Assembly (NCBI RefSeq): GCF_032922745.1
Contig: NZ_CP136693.1
Span: 558,001-622,000, forward strand
Direction of reading: 5' to 3'
Source of the DNA: Marinobacter salarius
Lineage (GTDB): Bacteria; Pseudomonadota; Gammaproteobacteria; Pseudomonadales; Oleiphilaceae
DNA: 64,000 nt
Within the stretch, counting starts at the first letter, position 1, and each line of letters opens with the position of its first letter. A model generated the notes under the pieces. It was given only the letters and a program-made list of their open reading frames with translations. It ran no database searches and was not told the origin of the DNA. The position numbers and the translations under genes are program-made. This document shows, piece after piece, positions 1 through 9,583 of the stretch.

Positions 1-194
1 CCGCCTTTCCCGGCGGCTGGCAATGCTTTTTATTGACACTTCCCTCCGTCTGGCCTTTTCTTAAATAACCCGTTCCGGTGATAAACCCACGGTTTGCCGC
101 CAGAGTGGCCTGCCTTTTGCTGTTCCTTTACATCATGGGAATGGCTGAATACCGACCGCCCACATCCGGTGGACGGCGTGTTCAGGAGAGGGTC

Positions 195-1634
195 ATGGTT
201 ATGTTGATACAAACCCCACCCGAGGGTATCTACGACGAACTGTTCGACCAGAATAATCGGGTACGACCCAGCTGCAGGATGCTGGAGGACTGGCTGATCC
301 GATCCGACGAAGCCCTGTTGGCCGAGAAGCGCCGCGAGGCAGACGTGCTGTTCCAACGCCTGGGCATCACCTTTAATGTCTATGGCGAAGACCAGGGGGC
401 CGAACGGCTTATCCCGTTTGATCTGATCCCACGAGTAATCTCCGCCAGCGACTGGCAACGTCTGCAAGCTGGTTTGCGCCAGCGGGTGCAGGCGTTGAAC
501 CGCTTCCTGTTCGATATCTATCACGAGTTCGAGATTATTCGCGCCGGTGTCATCAGTGCTGAACAGGTATTCGCCAACCCCCAGTACCAGCCCGGCATGC
601 AAAACCTCAAGCTGCCACGTAATCTGTATTCCCACATAGCCGGCATCGATTTGATCCGCCACAACGACGGCGATTTCTACGTGCTGGAAGACAATCTCCG
701 CTGCCCCAGCGGTGTCTCCTACATGCTGGAAAACCGGCGCATGATGATGCGCCTGTTTCCAGAACTGTTTGCCAAGGCCCCGGTAGCACCGGTTGAACAT
801 TACCCGGCCCTGTTGGGCGAAACACTGCGCGCAGCGTCGCTAAATCCCAACCCTACCGTAGTCGTGCTAACCCCCGGCCGTTTCAACAGTGCCTATTTTG
901 AACACGCCTTCCTGGCCCGGCAGATGGGTATCGAACTGGTGGAAGGGGCGGACCTGTTTGTACGGCGCAATAAGGTCTACATGAAGACCACCGTCGGCCC
1001 CCAGCAGGTGGACGTGATTTACCGGCGGGTCGACGACGACTTCCTCGATCCGCTGGCTGGCAACCCGGATTCCATGCTGGGTGTACCCGGGCTCTATGCA
1101 GCCTACCGCACCGGCAATGTGGTGCTTGCCAACGCCATGGGCACCGGCGTCGCCGACGACAAGGCCATTTACCCCTTCGTACCCGAGATGATCCGTTTCT
1201 ACCTGGGTGAAGAACCGATCCTGAAAAATGTCCCCACCTGGCAGGGCCGCAAGCCAAAAGACCTCAAGTACATCCTCGACAACCTGCCGGACCTGGTGGT
1301 CAAGGAAACCCAGGGCGCTGGTGGCTACGGCATGCTGATCGGCCCCAAGGCCAGCAAAAAAGAGCTGAGCCATTTCCGCTCGCTGTTGCGGGCCAGGCCA
1401 GACAACTACATTGCCCAGCCCACACTGAGCCTGTCTACCTGCCCGACGTTTGTAAACGAAGGCGTAGCGCCCCGACACCTCGACCTGCGGCCTTTTGTGC
1501 TTTCGGGCAAGAAAGTGCAGATGGTACCTGGTGGATTGACCAGGGTGGCCCTGAAAGAGGGTTCACTGGTGGTGAATTCATCCCAGGGCGGTGGCACCAA
1601 GGACACCTGGGTACTGGAGGGCGAGGAATGCTGA
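195..1634 (+). CDS. circularly permuted ATP-grasp protein of the Anbu-associated cluster
   Basis: This is a 479-residue member of the circularly permuted ATP-grasp family (DUF404/DUF407, CP_ATPgrasp_2). Family hallmarks are visible: EDNLRCPSGVSY near residue 165, YRRVDDDFLDP, GTGVADDKAIYPF, VKETQGAGGYGM and HLDLRPFVLSG toward the C-terminus. ATP-grasp enzymes form carboxylate-amine bonds; for this family a peptide ligase role has been predicted computationally, and the substrate is unknown. The reading frame opens back to 78, but ATG 195 follows a clear AGGAGAG ribosome site at 184-190 and the extension is not family-like. The ATG of the alpha-E gene overlaps its 3' end. It is the first gene of an operon that ends with Anbu. 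Confidence 0.9.
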   Translation: MVMLIQTPPEGIYDELFDQNNRVRPSCRMLEDWLIRSDEALLAEKRREADVLFQRLGITFNVYGEDQGAERLIPFDLIPRVISASDWQRLQAGLRQRVQALNRFLFDIYHEFEIIRAGVISAEQVFANPQYQPGMQNLKLPRNLYSHIAGIDLIRHNDGDFYVLEDNLRCPSGVSYMLENRRMMMRLFPELFAKAPVAPVEHYPALLGETLRAASLNPNPTVVVLTPGRFNSAYFEHAFLARQMGIELVEGADLFVRRNKVYMKTTVGPQQVDVIYRRVDDDFLDPLAGNPDSMLGVPGLYAAYRTGNVVLANAMGTGVADDKAIYPFVPEMIRFYLGEEPILKNVPTWQGRKPKDLKYILDNLPDLVVKETQGAGGYGMLIGPKASKKELSHFRSLLRARPDNYIAQPTLSLSTCPTFVNEGVAPRHLDLRPFVLSGKKVQMVPGGLTRVALKEGSLVVNSSQGGGTKDTWVLEGEEC

Positions 1635-2566
1635 GCCGAGCTGCATCAAGTCTGTTCTGGATGGCCCGCTATCTTGAGCGGGCGGAAACCCAGGCCCGTC
1701 TGCTGGACGTCAGCCTCACCATGGCGTTGATCGACGTTCCCGAAGACCGCGAGGAACAGCTATCCGTGCCATTGCTGGTGACCGGTAGCCGCGAAACCTT
1801 TCACGAGCTCTACCCGGAAATCACCCCCCAGAACCTGATTGATTTCCTTCTCCTGGACGACCGCCACCCTGCCAGTGTGTTCAGTGTGATCCGCAGCGCC
1901 CGGGATAACGCCCTGCACGTGCGAGGCAATCTCTCCGCAGATGTCTGGGAGAGCATTAACCTGGCCTGGATGGAGCTGAAGGAACTACGCCATAAAGGGG
2001 TGACCGAATCCAACGCCAGCCGGGTGTTTGACTGGACCCGCGAACGCTCAAACGTGTTCCGTGGTGCGGCCTATGGCACCCTGCTGCGCAATGACGCCTT
2101 CCATTTCCTGCTCCTGGGTACGTTTATCGAGCGTGCAGACGCCACCGCCCGCGTGCTGAACATCCGCCACCACATGGCCACCAAATCCCTGGAAGGACAC
2201 CCCACCCAGTCGTTCTTCGAATGGACGGCGCTGCTGCACTCGTTGGCCGCCTTTGAGGCCTACCAGAACACCTATGGCCACAATATCGAACCGATGAATG
2301 TGGCCGAACTTCTGATTCTCAAACCGGATGTTCCCCGTTCGCTCCACGCCTGCCTGGAGGAAATCGCGGATCTTCTGGAGCAGATCGAAAGCGGCGAGGC
2401 CCGCCGGGCCCGGCGCCTGGCCACAAGCCTGTATGCCAACATCCGCTACGGCGACCGCGAGTACATTGCCGAGCGCGGCCTGAATGAGTATCTGACCGAC
2501 TTCCTGCAACGCATTCAACGTATCGCCGGCCAGATCCAGAAAGACTACATGGGGTGGAAACAATGA
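1628..2566 (+). CDS. alpha-E domain-containing protein (DUF403)
   Basis: A 312-residue, largely helical protein starting MLSRAASSLFWMARYLERAE, which is the typical opening of the alpha-E (DUF403) family. The family has no established biochemical activity. It nearly always sits beside the circularly permuted ATP-grasp and a transglutaminase-like protein, so it is thought to act with them, perhaps as a scaffold or catalytic partner (inference). Its start overlaps the end of the ATP-grasp gene by 7 nt and its stop overlaps the next start in an ATGA junction, so translation of the three genes is probably coupled. The length is normal for the family. Confidence 0.9.
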   Translation: MLSRAASSLFWMARYLERAETQARLLDVSLTMALIDVPEDREEQLSVPLLVTGSRETFHELYPEITPQNLIDFLLLDDRHPASVFSVIRSARDNALHVRGNLSADVWESINLAWMELKELRHKGVTESNASRVFDWTRERSNVFRGAAYGTLLRNDAFHFLLLGTFIERADATARVLNIRHHMATKSLEGHPTQSFFEWTALLHSLAAFEAYQNTYGHNIEPMNVAELLILKPDVPRSLHACLEEIADLLEQIESGEARRARRLATSLYANIRYGDREYIAERGLNEYLTDFLQRIQRIAGQIQKDYMGWKQ

Positions 2567-3348
2567 AGCTGAATATCCGCCATGACACCACCTATAGCTA
2601 CGACGAACCCATGCACAAAGGCATCCAGTATCTACGCCTGACACCCCGTAACACACCCCAGCAGAAGATACTGGAGTGGCACCTGAGTGCCCCCGGCGAA
2701 ACCAGCCAGATGACAGACGGCTTCGGCAATATTGTTACCGTCATGACCATGGACAAAGCGACCAGGGAGATCACCCTGACGGCGGAGGGCGTGGTTGATC
2801 TCACGGGCAAACCATTAACCAAGGACGACTCACCGTTTCCGCCCGAGGTGTTCCTGCGCCACACTCCGTTAACCGACGCCGACAAAGCCATCAAGGCCTT
2901 CGCAAGCCAGTTCTCCGCCAACAAGCGCAGCCTGGTGCGAATGATGAACCGTATCCTCGAGCACATCGAATTCACGCCCGGCGTCACCACGGTGACCCAC
3001 ACCGCCGCCGAAGCCTTTCAGCAGAAGGCGGGTGTGTGCCAGGACCATACCCATGTATTCATCTCCTGCTGCCGCCACATTGGGGTGCCGGTGCGGTATG
3101 TCAGCGGTTACATCCACACGTTCAGCGATGACCACCTGGCCACCCACGCCTGGGCCGAGGCCTGGCTGGGCCACAACTGGCATACCTTTGATGTGGTGAA
3201 CCTGCTCAATGTTGCTGAAAGCCATATCAAGCTGGCAACCGGACTGGATTACCGGGATGCAGCACCCGTGCGGGGCATTCGCAGCGGCGGCGGCATGGAG
3301 CACCTGCAGACCCGTGCCTGGGTCACCATGGCCGGGGAAAGCCAGTAA
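2563..3348 (+). CDS. transglutaminase-like cysteine protease family protein
   Basis: A 261-residue protein with the bacterial transglutaminase N-terminal beta domain (LNIRHDTTYSYDEPM...) and a C-terminal papain-like transglutaminase core. The likely triad is visible: Cys in AGVCQDHTHVF, His in THAWAEAWLG and Asp in HTFDVVN. In Anbu-linked clusters these proteins are predicted to cut or form amide bonds in the peptide made by the ATP-grasp enzyme; this has not been shown experimentally. ATG 2563 overlaps the alpha-E stop (ATGA), with a GGGGTGG ribosome site just upstream; a GTG at 2554 is a less likely start. Confidence 0.88.
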   Translation: MKLNIRHDTTYSYDEPMHKGIQYLRLTPRNTPQQKILEWHLSAPGETSQMTDGFGNIVTVMTMDKATREITLTAEGVVDLTGKPLTKDDSPFPPEVFLRHTPLTDADKAIKAFASQFSANKRSLVRMMNRILEHIEFTPGVTTVTHTAAEAFQQKAGVCQDHTHVFISCCRHIGVPVRYVSGYIHTFSDDHLATHAWAEAWLGHNWHTFDVVNLLNVAESHIKLATGLDYRDAAPVRGIRSGGGMEHLQTRAWVTMAGESQ

Positions 3349-3440
3349 CAAAAAGCTGTGCAAATTCCACACGCCGCTCCATGCTTTCTGCGCAGAAACG
3401 GGTAAACTGAGCGCATTCAGTACGACCCGAGGGTAGCCCC

Positions 3441-4166
3441 ATGACCTATTGTGTGGCGATGCGCCTGGCCGACGGCCTGGTTTTCGCATCCGACTCCCGC
3501 ACCAACGCGGGCTTTGACCAGATTTCGACCTTCCGCAAAATGCATGTCTTCGAACAGCCGGGGGAACGGGAACTGGTGATTCTATCGGCGGGCAACCTGG
3601 CCACCAGCCAGAGCGTTATCAGCCTGCTGGAAAAACGCGCCGGCTCCGAAGACCCCAATGTGTTCTCCACCGCCTCCATGTTCGAGACGGCAGAGGTTGT
3701 CGGCAGAACCATCCGCGAGGTTATTCACCGCGACAACCCCGAGGGCAAAGTGAACCATGTGGACTTCAGCTGTTCACTGATACTGGGCGGCCAGATCCGG
3801 GGCGAACAGGTACGCCTGTTCAACATCTACCCCGAAGGCAACTTCATTGAAGCCACTGAAGAAACGCCTTATTTCCAGATTGGCGAGTCCAAATACGGCA
3901 AGCCCATCCTCGACCGCGTCGTGAACTATAATTCCTCGCTGGACCGGGCCTACCAGTGCGCCCTGATTTCCTTCGACTCCACCATGAAGAGCAACCTGTC
4001 GGTGGGGATGCCGCTGGATGTCGCCATATACCGCAACAACGAACTGAAGCCCTGCTTCGTCGACCGGGTGGACGAACACAACGATTACTTCCACCAACTC
4101 CGCCAACAGTGGCACCGGGGCATCCAGGAACTGATCAGCGGTCTGCAGCCGCCGGCGATCCGCTAG
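3441..4166 (+). CDS. Anbu, proteasome-like Ntn-hydrolase peptidase
   Basis: A 241-residue proteasome-type peptidase of the Anbu (ancestral beta subunit / BPH) family. Removal of Met1 exposes Thr2 (MTYCVAMRLADG), the expected Ntn nucleophile; Asp18 in ASDSRTN and Lys33 in FRKMH match the other catalytic positions of the fold. Structural work on relatives reports self-assembled lock-washer oligomers, with no native substrate known. It lies 92 nt after the transglutaminase gene, downstream of its usual partners ATP-grasp and alpha-E, with a GAGGG ribosome site. Its stop almost abuts the convergent lipoprotein gene. Confidence 0.92.
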   Translation: MTYCVAMRLADGLVFASDSRTNAGFDQISTFRKMHVFEQPGERELVILSAGNLATSQSVISLLEKRAGSEDPNVFSTASMFETAEVVGRTIREVIHRDNPEGKVNHVDFSCSLILGGQIRGEQVRLFNIYPEGNFIEATEETPYFQIGESKYGKPILDRVVNYNSSLDRAYQCALISFDSTMKSNLSVGMPLDVAIYRNNELKPCFVDRVDEHNDYFHQLRQQWHRGIQELISGLQPPAIR

Positions 4167-4167
4167 C

Positions 4168-5268
4168 TCAGTTGCGGTAACCGGTCAGTTCCATATACCC
4201 CACACCGTCGTGGGAACCTGTCACCGTCACCGGGCTTTCCCAATACGGGTAGAGCCCGGCGTTCCAGTAGTCGCCGGGCGGCGCGGCAACCTGTATATCC
4301 ACGTTTTGCTGTGGCATCCGCAGATGCCACTCCACAGGAACCCTGCCCTGCGGCGAGGATTGCCAGTCGAGTGGGCTCAGGCTGATGTCGTTTCCGTTCA
4401 ACGTTTCAACCTGCCCATTGGCGTTTATCCAGCTGCCAGACACGAAGGCGCCTTGGTCTTCCCGCAGGCGAAACGCCATCAGTTTATGGCCGTCATCCAG
4501 ATGCAGGGCGAACCAGTCCCAGCCCTGCTGGCCAGCCTTCAGGAACTGACTGCTCCACTCGCGATCGAACCAGCCCTTGCCGGAAACGGCCAGGGTTTCA
4601 TCGCCAAGGGTCACCGTACCCTCAATGTGCAGATCCACCAGGCTGAAATACATTGAGCCCTCGCCACTGGCGGATTTGGCACTGAACCCGTTTTTCCCAT
4701 GGGGTACCGGTTTGCCGGTGTTGCTCAGGCGCAGATCGTAGCGCCAGTTACCGCCCTCAACCTGCAAATGCCACTGTTCGGAATCCGGTTGCGATACCAG
4801 CCGCCAGTCATCCAGCCATACCTGTAACGGGTCCGCCCTGGCCCCGGCATGCCCCAAATCACCCCGGGCCAGCTTTTCTTCAAACCAGTGCTCACCCTCA
4901 AATGACACGGCGGCGTGTGCCATCCACGCCGCGTCCAGGGGCCAGGCACTGGCCTCTGGTGGTTCCGCATTGGCGGGTCGCGGTTTCAAAGCCTGACGGA
5001 ACTGTGTCCACTGCAGCCCCAGCGGTCTGCCGTCCTGGGTTTCCAGGTTAGCGGTCAGGTACCACCATTCAATACGGTGTTGCGGATGGGGCCCCCAGTC
5101 CTCGGGAAAGATCAGGGTGTCGCCTGGCTCCGGCTGCTGGAATTGCGATTGCTCCACCTCGCCTGTCTGCTGCGCAAGCCCGGCGAATCCGGTGTCGTTC
5201 TCCAAATCCGTACAGCCCGCAAGGACGACCGCCAGTAGGCCGGCAACAACGCCGGTTTGGATATTCAT
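4168..5268 (-). CDS. lipocalin-like (AttH/CrtC domain) lipoprotein
   Basis: A 366-residue predicted lipoprotein: the N-terminal signal ends in the lipobox LAGC with Cys19. The body carries AttH/carotenoid-hydratase-like lipocalin motifs, including RIEWWYLTANLET, LGLQWTQFRQAL, GWFDREWSSQFL and WDWFALHLDDG. Family members bind or modify hydrophobic molecules; the ligand here is unknown. It is the third gene of a minus-strand operon, and its ATG overlaps the permease stop by 4 nt. ABC ATPase, FtsX permease and this lipocalin together match the Att-type ABC arrangement, which suggests handling of a lipid-like compound at the envelope (inference). Confidence 0.85.
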   Translation of the reverse strand: MNIQTGVVAGLLAVVLAGCTDLENDTGFAGLAQQTGEVEQSQFQQPEPGDTLIFPEDWGPHPQHRIEWWYLTANLETQDGRPLGLQWTQFRQALKPRPANAEPPEASAWPLDAAWMAHAAVSFEGEHWFEEKLARGDLGHAGARADPLQVWLDDWRLVSQPDSEQWHLQVEGGNWRYDLRLSNTGKPVPHGKNGFSAKSASGEGSMYFSLVDLHIEGTVTLGDETLAVSGKGWFDREWSSQFLKAGQQGWDWFALHLDDGHKLMAFRLREDQGAFVSGSWINANGQVETLNGNDISLSPLDWQSSPQGRVPVEWHLRMPQQNVDIQVAAPPGDYWNAGLYPYWESPVTVTGSHDGVGYMELTGYRN

Positions 5269-7532
5269 GGCTCCACCTGTTTAATGCTGTCCATGTGGCC
5301 AAGCTGCCGGCGCATCAGATGGGCGATTATCAGCCCTGTCGCCACGGCCACCAAACCCAGTTCAATCCAGAACAACGGGTACAGGTCCATCGGCAATGAC
5401 CACCCAAAAGCCAGCGGGTTGATGCGACTGACCAGCACCCAGGTCAGCCACACGCCCAGCGGTAGCGCAGCAATGGTCACCGTGAGGGTCAGCGCCACCG
5501 ACAGGCGCCGGAGCTGACGCCTGACCTTCGATGCAGGCAGTCCCCAAACGCCCAGCAGTTGAAAGTATTTCACCCGGGTAATGAAAAAGACCCATCCCAT
5601 AATCAGCAGGGCCATCGCCGCCAGCAACAAGGTCAACAGGCTGATGGCGCGGGTAAGCAGGAACGTCTGACTGAAGACCTTCGACGCCAGGGCCCGGATG
5701 CTGTTGTTGTCCCTGATGGTGAGTTCCGACGTCTGCCAGGTGTCCGACAGGCGCCCGCGGATGTCGGACATCGCCACGCCGCCGGGTGTCACCGAAAAGC
5801 TTTGGAAGTGGGGCTTGAAAGCCGCCGGCAGCGCAGAACCGGCCATCAGAATTTCCCCCGCAGGCCGCCCGTAGTCGGCGTAGATAGCCACCACTTCTGC
5901 ATTACGATTGGTATCCGCTAATCTGATGTCGAGGGTGTCGCCCACCTCAAGCCGGTAGCGCCGGGCCAACTGCTCATTGATCATTACGCTATCGGTCTCA
6001 AGCTTTTGCCAGGGCTCCTCAACACTTTCCAACAGAGACCATTTTGTCACCAGATCACTGATTGGCATCAGGGCAAACAGGTCCACCGCAATACGCTCAT
6101 CGACAAGGCCGCGTTGGCTCCCGGAATCCGCCCTCGCAATGTGTGCCTGGCCACGAATCACACGATGCCACGGCCCGATACCGTCCAGGCTCTGCAATTG
6201 CGCAGCCGCCATGTCGGCGTCTGCATTCGCAGGCACCTCCACATAGAACTCCGCTTCCAGGCGCTGGGCCAGCCAGGTTTCGAAGGTGCCCTCAAAGGTC
6301 GTCACCAACGCCTGCACCGCCAGCACCGTGGCCATGGCAAATTGCAGTGCCACCACCGGCAACGCCAGGTGCCGGAACATCACCGCCAGTTCCCGTTGCC
6401 GCCAGCGGGCAAGTGGGTCTTCTCTTTGTGAGCCGGTGCGACTGGAAAGCCGTTGGGCAAGCAGCGCCAACCATCCAGGTGTCAGCCAACCGGCGCCCGC
6501 AAACACCATCGCCGTCGCGACAAAAACCCAGGCCAGGTCCGGGGCCAGGGCAACCCCCACCAACCCGACCAGAAACATCAGGAAGGCAATCGTTCGGCCC
6601 CGGCCCTCGCCAGCCATCGCCCGCCAACGCGCCGGGACCACCCAGTCCACCAGACAGACCGCCAACACCAGAAAGACCACGATGGCGGCGGCCCTCCAGG
6701 GCAGTGCTTCTTCGGCGCCGGCATAGACGGCCACATCAAACAGGCTGTCGAGGGCCTGGCCGAAACCGCTACCCAGCATCCCGGCAAGCCTTGCCCCCAA
6801 CCATAACCCCGGCACAACGCAAATACCGGTCAGTACCAACAGCTCCAAGGTCAGCCACTGCGTTATCCGTTGGCGAGGCACACCAAACCGATGCAGCAGG
6901 GAAAAGCTGCCGTGCCGTTGAGCAATCCCCAATCGATGTACGCTGCGCACCAGAAGGCCAGTAATCAGAAGCACCAGGAGGCTCAGGGCATCCAGATTCA
7001 GCAGGAAACTGTCCGCCAGTTCACCGGTGGGTGGGCCCATGGAAAATTCACGCAGAATATAACCAGTTGGTAAATCCCTGTTCTCATCCCGCGCCAGCAG
7101 GTAAAGCCGGCTGCCGTACCCTTCTTTCGAAAGTTCTGCGGCCTCGCTGATATCGAGGAAAGGCGCACCATCCAACGTGTCGGCACCACTGCCGAGGCCA
7201 GTGTCACCGAAACACCCCATCGCCAACGGGTCGATGCCGATCACCCGCCCTTCCGGCGGCGGTCGCTGCAGCTCCAGCCAGGGCGCCACACACACGCCGG
7301 CCATACGCAGGGCAGCAAAGTCATCCACACCCACCGGTCGCCCATCCGAGCGAATCACATGAGCGCGAGCCGCCACCGCATTCTCGCTCTGCAACAGGCT
7401 ATTGCGGGCCTGGTCTGTCAGTACCGTCACCCCGGTCCAAAGCATGGTTGCCAGCACAATCATCAACGCCAGAGCCAACAGCTGGATGGGGTGGCGGCGG
7501 TAGTGGCTGACGAAGGCGCGCGCAAGCATCAT
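5265..7532 (-). CDS. FtsX/MacB-type ABC transporter permease, long form
   Basis: A 755-residue membrane protein. An N-terminal transmembrane helix (about residues 15-35) is followed by a short extracytoplasmic part, a group of helices (about 180-400), a large periplasmic domain and a C-terminal FtsX-like three-helix bundle (about 630-745). The doubled membrane blocks make it look like a fusion of the two permeases found separately in AttF/AttG-like systems. FtsX/MacB-type permeases usually move lipids, lipoproteins or peptides out of the inner membrane instead of importing solutes. The ATPase ends 3 nt upstream and the lipoprotein start overlaps downstream, so the three form one operon. Confidence 0.86.
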   Translation of the reverse strand: MMLARAFVSHYRRHPIQLLALALMIVLATMLWTGVTVLTDQARNSLLQSENAVAARAHVIRSDGRPVGVDDFAALRMAGVCVAPWLELQRPPPEGRVIGIDPLAMGCFGDTGLGSGADTLDGAPFLDISEAAELSKEGYGSRLYLLARDENRDLPTGYILREFSMGPPTGELADSFLLNLDALSLLVLLITGLLVRSVHRLGIAQRHGSFSLLHRFGVPRQRITQWLTLELLVLTGICVVPGLWLGARLAGMLGSGFGQALDSLFDVAVYAGAEEALPWRAAAIVVFLVLAVCLVDWVVPARWRAMAGEGRGRTIAFLMFLVGLVGVALAPDLAWVFVATAMVFAGAGWLTPGWLALLAQRLSSRTGSQREDPLARWRQRELAVMFRHLALPVVALQFAMATVLAVQALVTTFEGTFETWLAQRLEAEFYVEVPANADADMAAAQLQSLDGIGPWHRVIRGQAHIARADSGSQRGLVDERIAVDLFALMPISDLVTKWSLLESVEEPWQKLETDSVMINEQLARRYRLEVGDTLDIRLADTNRNAEVVAIYADYGRPAGEILMAGSALPAAFKPHFQSFSVTPGGVAMSDIRGRLSDTWQTSELTIRDNNSIRALASKVFSQTFLLTRAISLLTLLLAAMALLIMGWVFFITRVKYFQLLGVWGLPASKVRRQLRRLSVALTLTVTIAALPLGVWLTWVLVSRINPLAFGWSLPMDLYPLFWIELGLVAVATGLIIAHLMRRQLGHMDSIKQVEP

Positions 7533-7535
7533 TGG

Positions 7536-8204
7536 TCAAACAGTCGTGCTGAGATCAAGCAAGTGGTCGCAGCGGGACGCCAGTTCCCTGTCGTGGGTAG
7601 CAAGCACCAGTGCACAACCGGTTTGCTGTTGCACAGTGAACAGGCAGTCCGCCACCTCATCAGCGGTGTGACGATCAAGGCTGCCGGTGGGCTCGTCCGC
7701 CAGAATCAACGCCGGAGCCATGGCGAATACCATGGCCAGTGCCGCTCGCTGGGCCTGGCCACCCGACACCTGATCCGGGTAACGGTCAGCTTCGGCCCCC
7801 ACACCCAGGCGCTCCAGCCACTCACGCTCGCCGCCAGTATCGTGGCCGGCCAGATGGGAGCGCAGGCGAACGTTGTCCAGCAGCGAGAGCGCGGGCATCA
7901 GATTAACGTCCTGGAACACCACGCCAATGGTGCGCCGGCGGAGTTCTGCCCAGCGCACTTCGGCGCCTGCGCCAGTTGCTGCAAAGGACTCACCCGCGAC
8001 GGCGATGCGTCCGTCATCCAGTGTCTGCAGGCCACACAACAGGTTCAGCAAAGTGCTCTTACCGGAACCTGATCGTCCCACAACCGCCAGGGACTCCCCC
8101 GAACAAACCGACAGGGACAGATCCGCCAGCACGGACACCCGCTGGCGACCGCTGATATAACCTTTGCTTAACCCTTCAACGGCCAATACCGGACTTCCCA
8201 TCAT
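7536..8204 (-). CDS. ABC transporter ATP-binding protein (LolD/MacB-like)
   Basis: A 222-residue ABC ATPase with Walker A GRSGSGKST at residues 43-51, signature VSGGQAQRAALA near 143, Walker B LILADEPTGSLD and an H-loop in LATHDRE. The sequence type matches LolD/MacB ATPases that pair with FtsX permeases, fitting the gene immediately downstream. Two ATGs occur in tandem; GGAG precedes both, and the second (8201) has the better spacing. First gene of the operon; the 238-nt gap to the divergent cyclase gene should hold its promoter. Confidence 0.9.
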   Translation of the reverse strand: MMGSPVLAVEGLSKGYISGRQRVSVLADLSLSVCSGESLAVVGRSGSGKSTLLNLLCGLQTLDDGRIAVAGESFAATGAGAEVRWAELRRRTIGVVFQDVNLMPALSLLDNVRLRSHLAGHDTGGEREWLERLGVGAEADRYPDQVSGGQAQRAALAMVFAMAPALILADEPTGSLDRHTADEVADCLFTVQQQTGCALVLATHDRELASRCDHLLDLSTTV

Positions 8205-8442
8205 GCGCTCCGCTGGACAGTATCTTTAAGTACTATACAGCCCGAATGCCCTTATGGATCCGGGCCGGGACGTTGGTGAATTTGGATTTAGAGGCAGAAA
8301 TGCTACGACTTTAGTCTTAACTCCCCTCACTTTTTTGTTGAAAATCTGATCTAATTCTCCCCTCTTTACTTGTGCTTACATTACCTACATATTTTTACCG
8401 CCTGGATACATTGAGTTACCGGGCCACCAAAGATCTCGCCTC

Positions 8443-9522
8443 ATGGATAGCTACAAAGAACCCCTGAAAGCCCTGGCTCGCCCCTATCGCAAGGCGGTAT
8501 TAAAGGCGTTGCTGGTTCTCACCATGCTCGGGGGCGCCCTGTTTGCCATGCTCAACCTGCTCACAGGCAGTTATCCGTTAGCCATCGTCGAACTCGCAAT
8601 GGGTGCATACGCCATTCTCGTTTACAGGGCGGTACGCAACACACAGCATCTTGAGCGCTGGATCATTGCTTACGCCATCCCGTTTTTCACCGCCATGATG
8701 TTCGCCATGACCATCCCCAGAGCCTCGGCCACCGTACACGCCTGGGTGCTCCTGATTCCGATCGTCTCTCACCTGCTGATGGGGCGTCGACTTGGCCTGG
8801 CTATATCCGTGTTCTACATGAGCGTCGCCGGCATTATTTTCCTGCTCAGGTATCACGATGAGCCGGCCATGATGCAAGCGCTGCCGATCGCCAACATTGC
8901 CGTCATCTCCCTGTGCATCCTGGTGTTCTCCCACGTCTACGAAGTGACCCGGGAACAGTCACAGCGCCAACTGCTCAAGATTGCCCAGACCGACACCCTC
9001 ACCGGCCTTGCCAACCGGGCCAGGCTCAGTGACATCTTCAAACGGGAGCAACAGCGCACCCGACGCTATAACACGCCGATGACCCTGCTCGCGCTCGACC
9101 TCGATCATTTCAAAGAGGTCAACGACCGCTATGGCCACGACACCGGCGATCTGGCCCTGCAACACGTTGCCCGTATTTTCCGGGAATGCCTGCGTGCAAC
9201 CGATCTGGCGGCACGCCTGGGAGGGGAAGAGTTTGGCATACTGCTGACCAATACCAATGGCCAGCAAGGCCTGGAGGTGGCTGAAAAAATCCGTATTGCG
9301 GTCGCCTCTACCCCATTGACCGTCAACAACGACGTTATCCGTCTGACTCTCAGTGGTGGCGTCGCGGAGTTCGGGCCAGACGGCGAGACCCTGCGCCAGT
9401 TGGTAAGAGAAGCCGACAAACGTCTGTACGAAGCAAAGGACCGGGGCCGCAATCTGATCATCCCGGCGGAGACAACCGCCAGCCTTCTGGAACCGCTGGA
9501 GTCAGACACCCACCGCGCATGA
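8443..9522 (+). CDS. membrane-bound diguanylate cyclase (GGDEF)
   Basis: A 359-residue protein with about six N-terminal transmembrane helices (residues 18-165) followed by a GGDEF domain that makes cyclic di-GMP from two GTP. The active-site loop is GGEEF (about residues 261-265), the typical active variant. An RxxD inhibitory site (RATD) sits five residues before it, so product inhibition is expected. LDHFKEVNDRYGHDTGD shows the usual metal and substrate contacts. No known sensory domain is recognisable in the membrane part. It stands alone, divergent from the ABC operon. Confidence 0.92.
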   Translation: MDSYKEPLKALARPYRKAVLKALLVLTMLGGALFAMLNLLTGSYPLAIVELAMGAYAILVYRAVRNTQHLERWIIAYAIPFFTAMMFAMTIPRASATVHAWVLLIPIVSHLLMGRRLGLAISVFYMSVAGIIFLLRYHDEPAMMQALPIANIAVISLCILVFSHVYEVTREQSQRQLLKIAQTDTLTGLANRARLSDIFKREQQRTRRYNTPMTLLALDLDHFKEVNDRYGHDTGDLALQHVARIFRECLRATDLAARLGGEEFGILLTNTNGQQGLEVAEKIRIAVASTPLTVNNDVIRLTLSGGVAEFGPDGETLRQLVREADKRLYEAKDRGRNLIIPAETTASLLEPLESDTHRA

Positions 9523-9583
9523 GACAGAATGCCGCATCCGACTGAAGACATTCCCGCAGTAGCACCGTCGAAAACCCGCTAGA

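Noticed and set aside
1..77. CCGCC/GGCGG hairpin and TTGACA near the window start
   Set aside because: The stem is short and the -10 is not convincing; the upstream gene is outside the window, so no call was made.
6062..6964. 300-residue plus-strand frame opposite the ABC permease
   Set aside because: Pro/Arg-rich shadow frame in GC-rich coding DNA, no ribosome site, no domain; the minus-strand permease is clear.
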